From JBMNOU01 sp050943215 (lineage in GTDB: Bacteria; Bacillota; Clostridia; Christensenellales; SZUA-584): a DNA stretch of 6,439 nucleotides. Below the pieces are notes generated by a model. That model made no database searches, had not been told where the DNA came from, and was given only the letters and a program-made list of their open reading frames with translations. The position numbers were made by a program, and so were the translations under genes. This document shows, piece by piece, positions 6,249 through 6,439 of the stretch; the stretch's first letter is position 1, and each line of letters begins with the position of its first letter. The stretch covers positions 1-6,439 of the forward strand of contig JBMNOU010000087.1 of assembly GCA_050943215.1 (NCBI GenBank). Direction: 5' to 3'.

Positions 6249-6439
6249 GTTTATTCCTCCTTTGAATACAAATTAAATGTATCCGTACAACTTCATTATT
6301 CGACACTGAAAACATTATTCCTGCTAACATTTTTATTTTTAATAAATTTTATTATCAAAATAATATACTATCACTGAAATTTTTTACCCTCTGTTAATGT
6401 TTTGATGGCAATTAGCTTGAATATATCATCTTATACGCT
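6249..6439 (-). promoter_or_regulatory. AT-rich leader region of iolN with weak promoter candidate
   Basis: This 191-base stretch has no gene that I can support and is very AT-rich in its middle (about 6330-6380). On the minus strand TTGATA (6353-6358) with TAAAAA (6330-6335) at 17-base spacing is a possible sigma-A-like promoter, but the -10 matches only 4 of 6 positions. ATACA (6266-6270) and TGTAT (6278-6282) form a short inverted repeat beside the ribosome site. The octamer CATTATTC occurs at 6294-6301 and 6313-6320. No terminator of a preceding gene is evident, so the operon could also begin upstream of the window. Confidence 0.35.

Overview
This window holds six genes, all on the minus strand and closely packed, with nothing convincing on the plus strand. 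In transcription order they run from about 6248 down to 1: a creatininase-family hydrolase (iolN), a zinc-dependent medium-chain dehydrogenase of unknown substrate, a second such enzyme (iolM), a Gfo/Idh/MocA dehydrogenase (iolG), a TIM-barrel epimerase (iolO), and a type II (archaeal-type) glyceraldehyde-3-phosphate dehydrogenase (GAPDH) cut by the left edge. Most genes have a strong AGGAGG-like ribosome site, and the intergenic DNA is AT-rich. This suggests a low-to-moderate GC anaerobic bacterium, most likely Clostridia (Bacillota). Another bacterial group cannot be excluded, because there is no phylogenetic marker here.

Four genes (iolN, iolM, iolG, iolO) match, as I remember the sequences, the TM0412-TM0416 cluster of Thermotoga maritima. 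That cluster encodes the non-canonical inositol pathway: IolG oxidises myo-inositol to scyllo-inosose; IolM oxidises that again to the diketo-inositol 3-dehydro-scyllo-inosose; IolN opens the ring to 5-dehydro-L-gluconate; IolO epimerises this to D-tagaturonate. Tagaturonate would then go through hexuronate enzymes (not in the window) to 2-keto-3-deoxygluconate, pyruvate and glyceraldehyde-3-phosphate. None of the Bacillus-type genes iolB, iolC, iolD or iolE is visible, but the window is short.

Two genes go beyond the Thermotoga set. One is the extra dehydrogenase between iolN and iolM, which may act on another cyclitol or on a keto-acid later in the route. The other is the type II GAPDH, which could oxidise the triose phosphate made at the end of the pathway. 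Its codon use differs from iolO, and an Asp sits where archaeal enzymes carry residues for NADP.

Layout, right to left: 6249-6439, AT-rich leader with a weak promoter candidate and short repeats; 5289-6248, iolN; 4212-5267, dehydrogenase; 4150-4211, gap with a good extended -10 promoter candidate; 2956-4137, iolM; 2782-2955, a 174-base gap with a perfect 12-bp hairpin stem beside a 15-bp palindrome; 1765-2781, iolG; 892-1698, iolO; 1-868, GAPDH. Ribosome-site spacing favours later starts than the longest reading frames for iolM, iolG and iolO. No terminator, RNA gene, mobile element or CRISPR array was seen.
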